Shown: positions 1-8,410 of the stretch, in pieces
Numbering within the stretch: position 1 is the stretch's first letter
How the letters are laid out: each line of letters begins with the position of its first letter
Source: Burkholderia stagnalis
Lineage (GTDB): Bacteria > Pseudomonadota > Gammaproteobacteria > Burkholderiales > Burkholderiaceae
Direction: 5' to 3'
Length of the DNA stretch: 64,000 nt
Assembly (NCBI RefSeq): GCF_902830275.1
Contig: NZ_CADESW010000028.1
Coordinates: 36,890 to 100,889 of the forward strand
Notes under the pieces: generated by a model
The model's input: the letters and a program-made list of their open reading frames with translations, nothing else
Told to the model about the DNA's origin: nothing
Database searches by the model: none
Made by a program: the position numbers and the translations under genes

Positions 1-770
1 ATCGCGACGTCGGCCGTCTCCGCGTCGCGGATCTCGCCGACCATGATGATGTCCGGATCCTGCCGCAGCAGTGCGCGCAGCGCGGTTGCGAAGGTCAGCC
101 CGGCCTTCTCGGCGACGCCGACCTGATTGATGCCGTCGAGCTGGATCTCGGCCGGATCCTCGACCGTGCAGATGTTGCGCGCATCGCGATCGAGCATTTG
201 CAGCGCGCAATACAGCGACAGCGTCTTCCCGCTGCCCGTCGGCCCGGTGACGAGCACGAGGCCGTGCGGCGCGCGGATCGCCGCTTCCATCGCATCGGCC
301 TGTTGCGCATCGAAGCCCAGGCGCGCGAGCGTGAGGTCCGGCGGCAGCGTTTCGAGCCGGCGCAGCACGAGCTTTTCGCCGAACAGCGTGGGAAGCGAGC
401 TGACGCGGTAGTCGCCGCGCCGGCCGGCGGCGAGCGCGACGCGCAGCCGGCCGTCCTGCGGGACGCGGCGTTCGGCGATGTCCATGCGCGCGAGCACCTT
501 GATGCGCGTGACGAGCGCGTCCCGCAGGTGCGCGGGCGGCCGCGCGTGTTCGTGCAGCACGCCGTCGACGCGCAGGCGGATGCGCCAGCCCGTCTCGAAC
601 GGCTCGACATGAATGTCGGATGCTTCGCGGTGCGATGCGGCGTGCAGCGTGTCCGTCAGCAGCCGCACGGCGGGTGCGTCGTCGAGCTGGGTTGCGTCGA
701 GCGGGCGGGAAATGGATGCGGGAGCGGGATCGGGGATCGCGGGCGTCCCGTCAGAGGGGGTGAAAAGCAT
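1..770 (-). CDS. PilB/GspE-family type IV pilus or type II secretion ATPase (3' end cut by window)
   Basis: A hexameric ATPase of this family powers type IV pilus extension or type II secretion from the cytoplasmic face of the inner membrane. The 256 residues in the window show the family core: an N2-type segment with SDIHVEPF (residues 51-58), Walker A GPTGSGKT (176-183), the Asp box TVEDPAE, and Walker B DIIMVGE (240-246) followed by the RDAETAD histidine-box region. The C-terminal third, including any zinc-binding CxxC pair, lies outside the window. The ATG at 770 was chosen because it leaves a short disordered leader before the conserved region; the frame stays open upstream, so a GTG at 803 is an alternative. 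The protein lacks the long N1 domain of classical PilB, so it is a short form. Sequence alone does not separate pilus from secretion use. Confidence 0.85.
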   Translation of the reverse strand, partial: MLFTPSDGTPAIPDPAPASISRPLDATQLDDAPAVRLLTDTLHAASHREASDIHVEPFETGWRIRLRVDGVLHEHARPPAHLRDALVTRIKVLARMDIAERRVPQDGRLRVALAAGRRGDYRVSSLPTLFGEKLVLRRLETLPPDLTLARLGFDAQQADAMEAAIRAPHGLVLVTGPTGSGKTLSLYCALQMLDRDARNICTVEDPAEIQLDGINQVGVAEKAGLTFATALRALLRQDPDIIMVGEIRDAETADVA

Positions 771-853
771 CGATGCCGGCGCGTCGGCCGCCTGGTTACC
801 GTGACCTTCGCATGGTCGCGCGGCAACGGCGGCGCCGGCAGTCGTCCGTCCGG

Positions 854-2146
854 CTAACGCTTGAGCCCGCGGGCGCCGCGCGACGGGCGCGGCCTGAAGA
901 GCTTGACGGTGCGCACGGCTTGGTCGTCGCTGCGCATCACTTCGAGCATCACGTCGCCGATCTTCAGGCACACGTCGTCTTCGGGGATCTCCTCGAGGAC
1001 TTCGAGGATCAGGCCGTTGAGCGTCTTCGGCCCGTCGGTCGGCAGCTTCAGGTGCAGCCAGCGGTTCAGTTCGCGCAGCGGCATGCTCGCGGCGACGATG
1101 CACTCGCCGTTCTCGTCCCATCCGCCCTTGCGCTCGCTGCGCGGCATCGACGTCGTGAACTCGCCGATCAGCTCCTCGATGATGTCCTCGGGCGTGACGA
1201 GGCCTTCGAGCTCGCCATATTCGTTGACGATCAATGCGGTGCGCTGGCGCGATTCCTGGAAAAACTGCAGCTGCTGGAACACCGGCGTGCCTGACGGCAC
1301 GTAGTACGGCTCGGCGAGCAGTGTGCGCAGCGTCTCGCGGTCGAAATCCTGGTTGTGCAGCGCCGTCAGCGTCTTGCGCACGTGCAGCACGCCGAGCACC
1401 TTGTCGATGTCGCCCTCATAGACCACGAGGCGGTTGTGATAGCAGGTCTCGAGCTGGTGCAGGATGTCGTCGAGCGGCGCGTAGAAGTTGAGCGATTCGA
1501 TCTGGCGGCGCGGCACCATCACGTCGTCGACGGTGATGTTTTCCAGGTCGAACAGGTTGAGCAGGATGCTGCGGTGCTTGGTCGGCATGAAGCTGCTCGA
1601 CTCGAGCACGATGGTGCGCAGCTCGTCGGCCGACAGCCGCTGATCGCGGCCCTTCCCCGTGTCGATGCGCAGCACCCGCAGCACACCGTGCGCGAGCGCG
1701 TTGACGAACCAGACGATCGGCTTGAGCACGCGCATCAGCGGTGCGATGACGAGGCTCGCGGGCAGCGCGATGCGCTCCGGGAACGTCGCGCCGGCGATCT
1801 TCGGCGCGATTTCGGCGAACACGATGATCAGGAACGCGACGATGCCGGTCGCGATCGACAGCGCGAGGTTGTTACGGCCGAAGGTGTGCAGGGCGATCGA
1901 CGTCGTGAGGACCGGGATGATCGTGTTGAACAGGTTGTTGCCGATCAGGATCACGCTGAGCAGCTGGTCGGTGCGCGTGAGCAGGCCCTGGGTGGTTTTC
2001 GCGCCGAGCGCGCCCTGGCCGGCGAGATGCTTCAGCCGATGGCGGTTGAGCGCCATCATCGCAGTCTCGGAAATGGAAAAGAAGCTGGAACAGAGGAGAA
2101 GCAGGAAGACGGCGCCGATTTGCGCCCATAAGGGAATTTGGTCCAC
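854..2146 (-). CDS. HlyC/CorC-family membrane protein with DUF21, CBS and CorC domains
   Basis: The 430-residue protein has an N-terminal DUF21 membrane domain (hydrophobic segments within about residues 5-165, beginning IPLWAQIGAVFLLLLC), a CBS pair (about 195-320, including DDVMVPRRQI and the later TPEDIIEELIGEF) and a C-terminal CorC_HlyC domain. Family members are linked to magnesium or cobalt efflux or resistance, but the substrate here is not shown. The frame is open to an ATG at 2284, but that would add 46 proline/arginine-rich residues and reach into the terminator hairpin. I prefer the GTG at 2146, directly before the first membrane segment; no good ribosome binding site is visible. 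It lies 83 bases upstream of the PilB-like gene on the same strand and may be co-transcribed. Confidence 0.88.
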   Translation of the reverse strand: MDQIPLWAQIGAVFLLLLCSSFFSISETAMMALNRHRLKHLAGQGALGAKTTQGLLTRTDQLLSVILIGNNLFNTIIPVLTTSIALHTFGRNNLALSIATGIVAFLIIVFAEIAPKIAGATFPERIALPASLVIAPLMRVLKPIVWFVNALAHGVLRVLRIDTGKGRDQRLSADELRTIVLESSSFMPTKHRSILLNLFDLENITVDDVMVPRRQIESLNFYAPLDDILHQLETCYHNRLVVYEGDIDKVLGVLHVRKTLTALHNQDFDRETLRTLLAEPYYVPSGTPVFQQLQFFQESRQRTALIVNEYGELEGLVTPEDIIEELIGEFTTSMPRSERKGGWDENGECIVAASMPLRELNRWLHLKLPTDGPKTLNGLILEVLEEIPEDDVCLKIGDVMLEVMRSDDQAVRTVKLFRPRPSRGARGLKR

Positions 2147-2246
2147 GCGTCGGAAAGGGCAGTGAAGGACAGGGATGGAGGGACTATAGCAGAGGCCGGT
2201 GGCCGGGGCGTGTCGCGTCGGCGGCACGGGCCGCGCAGTGCGCAGG

Positions 2247-2281
2247 CAAAAAAAAACCGTGCACCTCGGTGCACGGTTTTT
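2247..2281 (-). terminator. Intrinsic terminator after tRNA-Pro, possibly bidirectional
   Basis: A nine-base-pair stem (2256-2264 with 2269-2277) closes a four-base CTCG loop. It has a run of A on the left and T on the right, so it can end transcription on either strand. On the minus strand it sits just past the 3' end of tRNA-Pro. Confidence 0.75.
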
Positions 2282-2289
2282 CACAAATC

Positions 2290-2366
2290 TGGTCGGGGTG
2301 AGAGGATTCGAACCTCCGGCCTCTACGTCCCGAACGTAGCGCTCTACCAGGCTAAGCTACACCCCG
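2290..2366 (-). tRNA. tRNA-Pro (anticodon CGG)
   Basis: This is a 77-base cloverleaf on the minus strand. The acceptor arm CGGGGTG pairs with CACCCCG, followed by discriminator A and an encoded CCA. The anticodon stem is CTACG/CGTAG around the loop TTCGGGA, giving anticodon CGG, which reads the proline codon CCG. The T arm contains GGTTCGAATCC. CCG is a common proline codon in such a GC-rich genome. A terminator hairpin follows directly. Confidence 0.97.
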
Positions 2367-2584
2367 ATTTGGACTCTTTCGACTTGCCGGTCTTCTTCAA
2401 GACCGCTGCGTCGTCGAGCAAGAACATAACTATAACAGCGCTTTTTCGAAAATGGAATACCTTGGCGAAGAAATTTTTTGAGACGGGTGCGCTGCGGTCC
2501 ATTTCGAATCGGCTTTGCCGCTTGCGGCGGGGCCGAAGGTGCTTCAGATGGCGGGCGGCGCGCGCCCGCCGGTCATGCAGTGAG

Positions 2585-3586
2585 TTACGACTGTCGCGAC
2601 GTCGAGTACGAGCACAGCTCGAGCAGGCTGTCCTTGTAGACGGAGTTCGGGAACGCGGCGATCGCGGCCGCCGCGGCCTGCGCTTCCTGGCGTGCGCATT
2701 CGAGCGTGTGGTCGAGCGCGCCCGAGCGCGTGATCGCGTCGAAGATCGTGTCGAAGCGGTCGGTGCCGCCTTGCTCGATCGCCTCGCGCGCGAGCGCGGC
2801 CTGTTCGGGCGTGCCGCGTTCGATCAGATAGATGAGCGGCAGCGTCGGCTTGCCTTCGCGCAGGTCGTCGCCGGCGTTCTTGCCCATCGCCTCGGCGGTG
2901 CCGGCATAGTCGAGCCAGTCGTCCATGATCTGGAACGCGGTGCCGATCCGGCGGCCGTACTCGGCCGCGGCAGCCTCGGTCGGCGCGTCGGCGCCTGCGA
3001 GCACCGCGCCCAGCCGGGCCGACGCCTCGAACAGCTTGGCTGTCTTGTAGCGGATCACCTGCATGTAGCGGGCCTCGTCGACGTCCGCATCGTGCATGTT
3101 GAGCAGCTGCAGCACTTCGCCTTCGGAGATGATCGTCGTCGCCTCCGACAGGATCTCCATCACGCGCATCTTGCCGACGCCGACCATCATCTCGAACGAG
3201 CGCGAATAGAGGTAGTCGCCTACCAGCACGCTCGCCGCGTTGCCGAACAGCGCGTTGGCCGTCTGGCGGCCGCGCCGCAGCTCGGATTCGTCGACGACGT
3301 CGTCATGCAGCAGCGTGGCCGTGTGGATGAATTCGACGACGGCGGCGAGCACGTGCCGCTGGTGCGACGTTTCGCCGAGCGCGCCCGCGACGAGCAGCAG
3401 CAACGCCGGACGCAGCCGCTTGCCGCCCGCGCCGATGATGTACTCGGCGATCTGGTTGATCAGCAGCACGTCGGACGCGAGACTTTGCCGGATGACGCGA
3501 TTCACCTGCTCCATATCGCTGGTGATCGGGGCGAGCAGGTGGGCGGCGCTGAGGGAAGGGGAGGCGGTGGACGACGACATGATCAT
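2585..3586 (-). CDS. ispB: Octaprenyl diphosphate synthase (trans-polyprenyl synthase)
   Basis: IspB extends farnesyl diphosphate with isopentenyl units to make the C40 side chain of ubiquinone. The 333-residue protein has both aspartate-rich motifs of the family: DDVVD at 95-99 (allylic substrate) and DDWLD at 222-226 (isopentenyl diphosphate), plus the GGKRLRP motif at 54-60. Length is normal. Two in-frame ATG codons lie two codons apart (3586 and 3580), and the choice between them is uncertain. The gene diverges from rplU across 203 bases, the usual arrangement in beta- and gammaproteobacteria. Confidence 0.96.
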   Translation of the reverse strand: MIMSSSTASPSLSAAHLLAPITSDMEQVNRVIRQSLASDVLLINQIAEYIIGAGGKRLRPALLLLVAGALGETSHQRHVLAAVVEFIHTATLLHDDVVDESELRRGRQTANALFGNAASVLVGDYLYSRSFEMMVGVGKMRVMEILSEATTIISEGEVLQLLNMHDADVDEARYMQVIRYKTAKLFEASARLGAVLAGADAPTEAAAAEYGRRIGTAFQIMDDWLDYAGTAEAMGKNAGDDLREGKPTLPLIYLIERGTPEQAALAREAIEQGGTDRFDTIFDAITRSGALDHTLECARQEAQAAAAAIAAFPNSVYKDSLLELCSYSTSRQS

Positions 3587-3705
3587 GGAATTGGGTGATG
3601 CCGCGGATTATAAGTCGAATCCGCGCCACGCCGGTCTGCGACGCGCGCCGCAGGCGCGATTTTGGCCATCCGGCCGAGGGCCGGCGCGGCAATCGCCGAT
3701 TGGTT

Positions 3706-3734
3706 TTGACAGCGATGCTAACTCTCTGTATAAT
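3706..3734 (+). promoter_or_regulatory. Consensus sigma-70 promoter of rplU-rpmA
   Basis: The -35 box TTGACA (3706-3711) and the -10 box TATAAT (3729-3734) both match consensus exactly and are separated by the optimal 17 bases. Transcription should begin near 3741, giving a 5' leader of about 49 bases before rplU. This strength suits ribosomal protein genes. Confidence 0.9.
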
Positions 3735-3789
3735 CACGCCTTTTCCGCGCGTGGTGTGCGGAAAAATTGGATCCAGAGTGAGGTTCTCA

Positions 3790-4101
3790 ATGTACGCGGT
3801 CATAAAAACCGGCGGCAAGCAGTACAAGGTTGCCGTTGGCGAAAAACTCAAAGTAGAACAGATACCGGCTGACATTGACGCTGAAATCACGCTCGACCAG
3901 GTTCTCGCAGTGGGCGAAGGCGAATCGATTAAGTTCGGTACGCCGCTGGTCAGTGGGGCTTCCGTCAAGGCCACCGTTGTGTCGCACGGTCGTCATGCCA
4001 AGGTCACCATCTTCAAGATGCGTCGCCGGAAGCACTACCAAAAGCACGGCGGCCACCGCCAGAACTACACTGAGCTGCGCATCGACGCGATCAACGCGTA
4101 A
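3790..4101 (+). CDS. rplU: 50S ribosomal protein L21
   Basis: L21 binds 23S rRNA in the large subunit. The 103-residue product starts MYAVIKTGGKQYKV and carries the conserved basic KMRRRKHYQKHGGHRQ segment near the C-terminus. Length is normal. The frame is open far upstream, but the ATG at 3790 gives the canonical N-terminus. rpmA follows after 24 bases, and the consensus promoter at 3706-3734 should drive both. Confidence 0.98.
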   Translation: MYAVIKTGGKQYKVAVGEKLKVEQIPADIDAEITLDQVLAVGEGESIKFGTPLVSGASVKATVVSHGRHAKVTIFKMRRRKHYQKHGGHRQNYTELRIDAINA

Positions 4102-4125
4102 GCGCCTCGGTAAAGGAGCAATCAG

Positions 4126-4389
4126 ATGGCACACAAAAAGGCAGGCGGCTCTTCCCGGAACGGCCGCGACTCCGAGTCGAAACGTCTCGGCGTGAAAGTG
4201 TACGGCGGCCAGGCGATCAACGCCGGCGGCATCATCGTGCGTCAGCGCGGCACCCGCATGCACGCTGGCGAGAACGTCGGCATGGGCAAGGATCACACCC
4301 TGTTCGCGCTGGTCGACGGCCACGTGAAGTTCGCGACCAAGGGCGCGGACAAGAAGCATACGGTCATCGTCGTTCCGGCGGCTGCCTAA
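4126..4389 (+). CDS. rpmA: 50S ribosomal protein L27
   Basis: L27 reaches the peptidyl transferase centre with its N-terminal tail. The 87-residue product begins MAHKKAGGSSRNGRDSESK, the typical form without the cleavable N-terminal extension of Firmicutes. A GGAG ribosome binding site precedes the ATG. It is the second gene of the rplU operon and is followed by a strong terminator. Confidence 0.98.
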   Translation: MAHKKAGGSSRNGRDSESKRLGVKVYGGQAINAGGIIVRQRGTRMHAGENVGMGKDHTLFALVDGHVKFATKGADKKHTVIVVPAAA

Positions 4390-4417
4390 TTCAGGCATCC
4401 ACGGGCTTCGTAGCCGA

Positions 4418-4447
4418 AAGGCCCCGCAGTTGTCGCGGGGCCTTTTT
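4418..4447 (+). terminator. Intrinsic terminator of rplU-rpmA
   Basis: A ten-base-pair stem AAGGCCCCGC/GCGGGGCCTT (4418-4427 with 4435-4444) is followed by a T run, 29 bases after the rpmA stop codon. Confidence 0.9.
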
Positions 4448-4486
4448 TATTTGTCGCCGTGCAGGCGCGATTGGCCGGACGGCCGA

Positions 4487-4516
4487 TTGTTCAAGCATGG
4501 CGGAGCGCGGCACAAT
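4487..4516 (+). promoter_or_regulatory. Possible obgE promoter
   Basis: A TTGTTC box (4487-4492) and a CACAAT box (4511-4516) lie 18 bases apart between the rpmA terminator and obgE. Each matches four of six consensus positions. The terminator upstream implies that obgE needs its own promoter, but this assignment is tentative. Confidence 0.35.
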
Positions 4517-4542
4517 AGCGGAAATACTGGGCGGAGTAACGA

Positions 4543-5637
4543 ATGAAGTTCATTGACGAAGCGCGAATCGAAGTCATCGCCGGAGACGGAGGCGATGGCA
4601 GCGCGTCGATGCGCCGCGAAAAATTCGTTCCGTTCGGCGGGCCGGACGGCGGCGACGGCGGTCGGGGCGGCAGCGTCTACGCGATCGCCGACCGCAACAT
4701 CAACACGCTGATCGACTACCGGTACGCGAAGAAGCACCTGGCGCGCAACGGCGAGAACGGCCGCGGCTCGGACTGCTACGGCAAGGGCGGCGACGACATC
4801 ACGCTGCGCATGCCGGTCGGCACGGTCATCAGCGACATGGACACCGGCGAGCTGATCGCCGACCTGACCGAGCACGACCAGAAGGTGATGCTCGCGCAGG
4901 GTGGCGCGGGCGGCCTCGGCAACCTCCATTTCAAGTCGAGCACGAACCGCGCGCCGCGCCAGAAGACCGACGGCAAGCCCGGCGAGCGGCGCATGCTGAG
5001 GCTCGAGCTGAAGGTGCTGGCCGACGTCGGCCTGCTCGGCATGCCGAACGCAGGCAAGTCGACGTTCATTTCGTCGGTGTCGAACGCGAAGCCGAAGATC
5101 GCCGATTACCCGTTTACGACGCTGGCGCCGAATCTCGGCGTCGTGCGTGTCGGGCCGAGCAAGAGCTTCGTGATCGCCGACATTCCCGGGCTGATCGAGG
5201 GCGCGGCCGAAGGCGCGGGCCTCGGGCATCAGTTCCTGCGCCACCTGCAGCGCACCGGCGTGCTGCTGCATCTGGTGGATCTCGCGCCGTTCGACGAAAA
5301 CGTCGATCCGGTCGCGGAGGCGACGGCGATCGTCGGCGAACTGCGCAAATACGATGAGTCGCTGTACGAGAAGCCGCGCTGGCTCGTGCTCAACAAGCTC
5401 GACATGGTGCCGGAGGACGAGCGCGAGGCGCGCGTCGCGGATTTCCTCGAGCGCTTCGGCTGGGATGGCCCGGTGTTCGAGATCTCGGCGCTGACCGGCC
5501 AGGGCTGCGAGTCGCTGTGTTATGCGATCTACGACTACCTCGCGGAGCATTCCGATGCACACCGCGCGGCCGAGGCGGAAGACCTGGCGGCGGACGTGCG
5601 TTTCCGCGACGGGCAGGCGGCGTCGGACGACGCCTGA
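4543..5637 (+). CDS. obgE: Obg/CgtA ribosome-associated GTPase
   Basis: Obg is an essential GTPase acting in late 50S assembly and stress signalling. The 364-residue protein has the glycine-rich Obg fold (residues 1-158, including GGDGGRGGSVY), then the G domain with G1 GMPNAGKS (166-173), the G3 DIPGLIEGA motif and the G4 NKLD motif. It ends in a short acidic tail rather than the longer C-terminal extension of some homologues. Its position after rplU-rpmA is the classic arrangement. Confidence 0.97.
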   Translation: MKFIDEARIEVIAGDGGDGSASMRREKFVPFGGPDGGDGGRGGSVYAIADRNINTLIDYRYAKKHLARNGENGRGSDCYGKGGDDITLRMPVGTVISDMDTGELIADLTEHDQKVMLAQGGAGGLGNLHFKSSTNRAPRQKTDGKPGERRMLRLELKVLADVGLLGMPNAGKSTFISSVSNAKPKIADYPFTTLAPNLGVVRVGPSKSFVIADIPGLIEGAAEGAGLGHQFLRHLQRTGVLLHLVDLAPFDENVDPVAEATAIVGELRKYDESLYEKPRWLVLNKLDMVPEDEREARVADFLERFGWDGPVFEISALTGQGCESLCYAIYDYLAEHSDAHRAAEAEDLAADVRFRDGQAASDDA

Positions 5638-5712
5638 GCGGTACGTGAGCGCCGGGCGCTGGCCGTCCGGCGCCGGATTCAATCGCGCATCACATAGAGG
5701 AGACAGCGCACG

Positions 5713-6831
5713 ATGCGTTCGATCATCGCGGATTCGAAGCGACTGGTGGTGAAAGTGGGATCCAGCCTCGTGACCAACGACGGCAAGGGGCTCGATCATG
5801 CCGCAATTGGCCGCTGGGCCGCGCAGATCGCCGCGCTGCGCGCGCAGGGCAAGGAAGTGGTGCTCGTCAGCTCGGGCGCGATCGCGGAAGGCATGCAGCG
5901 GCTCGGCTGGAGCAAGCGTCCGCGCGAGATCGACGAGCTGCAGGCCGCGGCCGCGGTCGGTCAGATGGGGCTCGCGCAGGTCTATGAAAGCCGCTTCTCC
6001 GAGCACGGCATCCGCACCGCGCAGATCCTGCTGACCCACGCCGATCTGGCGGACCGCGAACGCTATCTGAACGCGCGTTCGACACTGCTCACGCTGCTGC
6101 GGCTCGGCGTCGTGCCGATCATCAACGAGAACGACACGGTTGTTACTGACGAAATCAAGTTCGGCGACAACGACACGCTCGGCGCGCTCGTCGCGAACCT
6201 GATCGAAGGCGATGCGCTGATCATCCTCACTGACCAGACCGGCCTGTTTACCGCCGATCCGCGCAAGGACCCGGCCGCGACGCTCGTCGCGGAAGCGAAC
6301 GCGGGTGCGCCCGAACTCGAGGCGATGGCGGGCGGCGCGGGGTCGAGCCTCGGCCGCGGCGGCATGCTGACGAAGATTCTCGCGGCCAAGCGCGCGGCCC
6401 ATAGCGGCGCCAACACGGTGATCGCGAGCGGGCGCGAACCCGACGTGCTCGCGCGGCTCGCGGCGGGCGAGGCGATCGGCACGCAGTTGATCGCCCGCAC
6501 CGCGCGGATGGCCGCGCGCAAGCAGTGGATGGCCGATCACCTGCAGGTGCGCGGGCACGTCGTGATCGATGCCGGTGCGGTCGAGAAGCTGACGGCGGGC
6601 GGCAAGAGCCTGCTGCCGATCGGCGTGATCGACGTGCAGGGCGCGTTCGCGCGCGGCGAGGTGATCGCCTGCGTCGGGCCGGACGGGCGCGAAGTCGCGC
6701 GCGGCCTGACCAACTACAGCAGCGCGGAAACCAAGCTGATCCAGCGCAAGCCGAGCGGCGAGATCGAAACCGTGCTCGGCTACATGATGGAGCCGGAGCT
6801 GATCCACCGCGACAACCTGGTGCTCGTGTGA
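5713..6831 (+). CDS. proB: Glutamate 5-kinase
   Basis: ProB phosphorylates L-glutamate at the gamma-carboxyl group, the first and feedback-inhibited step of proline synthesis. The 372-residue protein has an amino acid kinase domain starting VVKVGSSLVTNDG, with the NENDTVVTDE segment and the GRGGMLTK motif, followed by a C-terminal PUA domain (about 275-372). The ATG at 5713 follows an AGGAG site. proA is not adjacent. Confidence 0.97.
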   Translation: MRSIIADSKRLVVKVGSSLVTNDGKGLDHAAIGRWAAQIAALRAQGKEVVLVSSGAIAEGMQRLGWSKRPREIDELQAAAAVGQMGLAQVYESRFSEHGIRTAQILLTHADLADRERYLNARSTLLTLLRLGVVPIINENDTVVTDEIKFGDNDTLGALVANLIEGDALIILTDQTGLFTADPRKDPAATLVAEANAGAPELEAMAGGAGSSLGRGGMLTKILAAKRAAHSGANTVIASGREPDVLARLAAGEAIGTQLIARTARMAARKQWMADHLQVRGHVVIDAGAVEKLTAGGKSLLPIGVIDVQGAFARGEVIACVGPDGREVARGLTNYSSAETKLIQRKPSGEIETVLGYMMEPELIHRDNLVLV

Positions 6832-6860
6832 CCTGCACGGTTCGCTGACAACCGACACGA

Positions 6861-6885
6861 AAAAGCCCGCGCAACGCGGGCTTTT
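6861..6885 (+). terminator. Intrinsic terminator after proB
   Basis: The stem GCCCGCG/CGCGGGC (6865-6871 with 6875-6881) is flanked by A on the left and T on the right, so it may also end transcription from the convergent CNP1-like gene. Confidence 0.85.
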
Positions 6886-6923
6886 CGCATTCGGTGACAT
6901 CGCCGCCCGGCAGGCCGGCGCGA

Positions 6924-7481
6924 TCAGCGCATCTGGTTCAGCACGGTGCGGTGATACTTGATGTTCTCGAGAATCGACTGCGTCGTGCCCGTCGGCATCT
7001 TGTTCGAGCAGAAATAGTCCTGGTAGAGCGCCGCATGGTACGCGTTCAGCTCGCCGTTCTCGATGCGTCGCCAGTCGTTTTCGACCGTGCGGTCCCAGCC
7101 GTCGTGGTCCGAGTTGAGGCCGGCATACTGGCGCCATTCGTAGGTGTCGCAGCGGATGCCCTCGTAGATGACGTTGCGCGCGCCGGCCGGGCTCGTGACG
7201 ACCACCGTATACCGCACGATGCCGTCGGTGCCGACCGCCAGCGACTTCGCGTCGACGAAGAACTTGAGCGGCGTGTTCTGCGACACATTGAACGACAGCA
7301 GGTCGCCCGGCGTCGGCAGCGCGGGCAGCGCGTCGACCTTGTTTTCCTTCCATTCCCCCTGGCGGTCCAGCAGATAGACGAACGTGCCGTCATCCTTGTT
7401 GGTCGGCGTATTCGAATTCGCACAGCCGGCCAGCGCGGCCGCCGCGGCGATCGACGCGAGCGCGAGAGCAATCGCTTTCAA
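6924..7481 (-). CDS. CNP1-like family lipoprotein
   Basis: This is a 185-residue predicted outer-membrane or periplasmic lipoprotein. The N-terminus has a hydrophobic signal segment ending in the lipobox LAGC, followed by a serine/threonine-rich linker. The body resembles the betaproteobacterial CNP1-like family, which has no known function. The start is a TTG at 7481 with AGGAA upstream (on the minus strand). The ATG at 7532 in the same frame would put a charged tail ahead of the signal peptide and is unlikely. The gene follows rppH by 64 bases on the same strand and faces proB across a shared terminator. Confidence 0.8.
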   Translation of the reverse strand: MKAIALALASIAAAAALAGCANSNTPTNKDDGTFVYLLDRQGEWKENKVDALPALPTPGDLLSFNVSQNTPLKFFVDAKSLAVGTDGIVRYTVVVTSPAGARNVIYEGIRCDTYEWRQYAGLNSDHDGWDRTVENDWRRIENGELNAYHAALYQDYFCSNKMPTGTTQSILENIKYHRTVLNQMR

Positions 7482-7545
7482 TATGCATTCCTCGTAAAAA
7501 AAGGGCGCGACACCAAGGTCGCGCCCGGTCATGCAGTCCGACTTG

Positions 7546-8193
7546 TCATTCGCCGAGGATCAGGCGAGGAGGCGTCTCGTCGAGCGTGCTCGCGCCTGCT
7601 TCGACCTCGGAACAGACTACCGATGTGTCGACAATCGTCAACGTCTGCCGGGGCTGCACATCCACGACGCGCGGATAGCGCGATGGACGCAAGCCCCGCG
7701 GCTTGTCGGCCCGCTGCGCCGGGCGGCGCAGGAAGCGCGACAATTCCGTCAGCGCCAACTGATAGACATCCCGCTTGAACTCGATCACCGCATCGAGCGG
7801 CACCCAGTACTCGTTCCAGCGCCACGCATCGAACTCCGGGTGGTCGGTCGCGCGCAAGCAAATGTCGCAATCGCGTCCGACCATCCGCAGCAGGAACCAG
7901 ATCTGTTTCTGGCCGCGGTAATGACCGCGTACTTCACGCTTGATGAACTTGTCAGGCACCTCGTAACGCAACCAGTCGCGAGTGCGGCCGATTATCTTGA
8001 CGTGTTCCGGGTGCAGGCCGGTTTCCTCGTGCAGCTCCCGGTACATCGCCTGCATGGGGGTCTCGCCGTACTTGATCCCACCTTGAGGAAACTGCCAGGA
8101 ATGCTCGCGGAGCCGCTTGCCCCAAAACACCTCGTTGCGCGCGTTCAAGAGGATGATGCCGACGTTCGGGCGAAAGCCTTCACGATCCAGCAT
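7546..8193 (-). CDS. rppH: RNA pyrophosphohydrolase
   Basis: RppH removes pyrophosphate from the 5' end of mRNA, opening it to RNase E decay. The Nudix box runs from GGIKYGETP through RELHEETGL. The 215-residue product exceeds the roughly 160-175 residues of enterobacterial RppH because of a C-terminal tail of about 45 residues rich in arginine and proline. A GAAGGTGG site lies six bases before the ATG. The gene diverges from proS. Confidence 0.93.
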   Translation of the reverse strand: MLDREGFRPNVGIILLNARNEVFWGKRLREHSWQFPQGGIKYGETPMQAMYRELHEETGLHPEHVKIIGRTRDWLRYEVPDKFIKREVRGHYRGQKQIWFLLRMVGRDCDICLRATDHPEFDAWRWNEYWVPLDAVIEFKRDVYQLALTELSRFLRRPAQRADKPRGLRPSRYPRVVDVQPRQTLTIVDTSVVCSEVEAGASTLDETPPRLILGE

Positions 8194-8372
8194 ACAACCA
8201 CCTTCGAATCCTTTAAAATTGCTTTGATTATAAACAGATAACGGGCGCCGCGCACCGTAACGGAGCGAATCCGCGCAGGGTGTGCCGGCTGAATTGTCCC
8301 TGAATTGTCTGCTAGGTCATCTGCGCCATCGCCGTTCGCCGCGCGCAGCTTTTTCTCATTGAATCTTTTTCG

Positions 8373-8398
8373 GGCGCCCCGCATGGGGCGCCGTTTTT
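8373..8398 (+). promoter_or_regulatory. Terminator-like hairpin in the proS leader
   Basis: An eight-base-pair GC stem (8373-8380 with 8385-8392) closes a GCAT loop and is followed by G then five T. This has the form of an intrinsic terminator, yet it ends only 12 bases before the proS start codon, and no upstream plus-strand gene needs termination. It could be an attenuator of proS or the end of a short independent transcript. Confidence 0.55.
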
Positions 8399-8410
8399 GG
8401 AACCGTCCGC

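Noticed and set aside
2138..3598. Long plus-strand frame across tRNA-Pro and opposite ispB
   Set aside because: It runs through a tRNA gene and a terminator and is antisense to ispB.
4447..7353. A 968-residue open frame on the minus strand opposite obgE and proB
   Set aside because: It is the mirror of two well-conserved genes in a GC-rich genome, with no recognisable domain and a low-complexity arginine/aspartate composition.
8194..8410. T-box or proline-codon leader-peptide control of proS
   Set aside because: No T-box specifier loop or antiterminator motif was found, and short frames in the leader have no run of proline codons. T-boxes are also not expected in betaproteobacteria.
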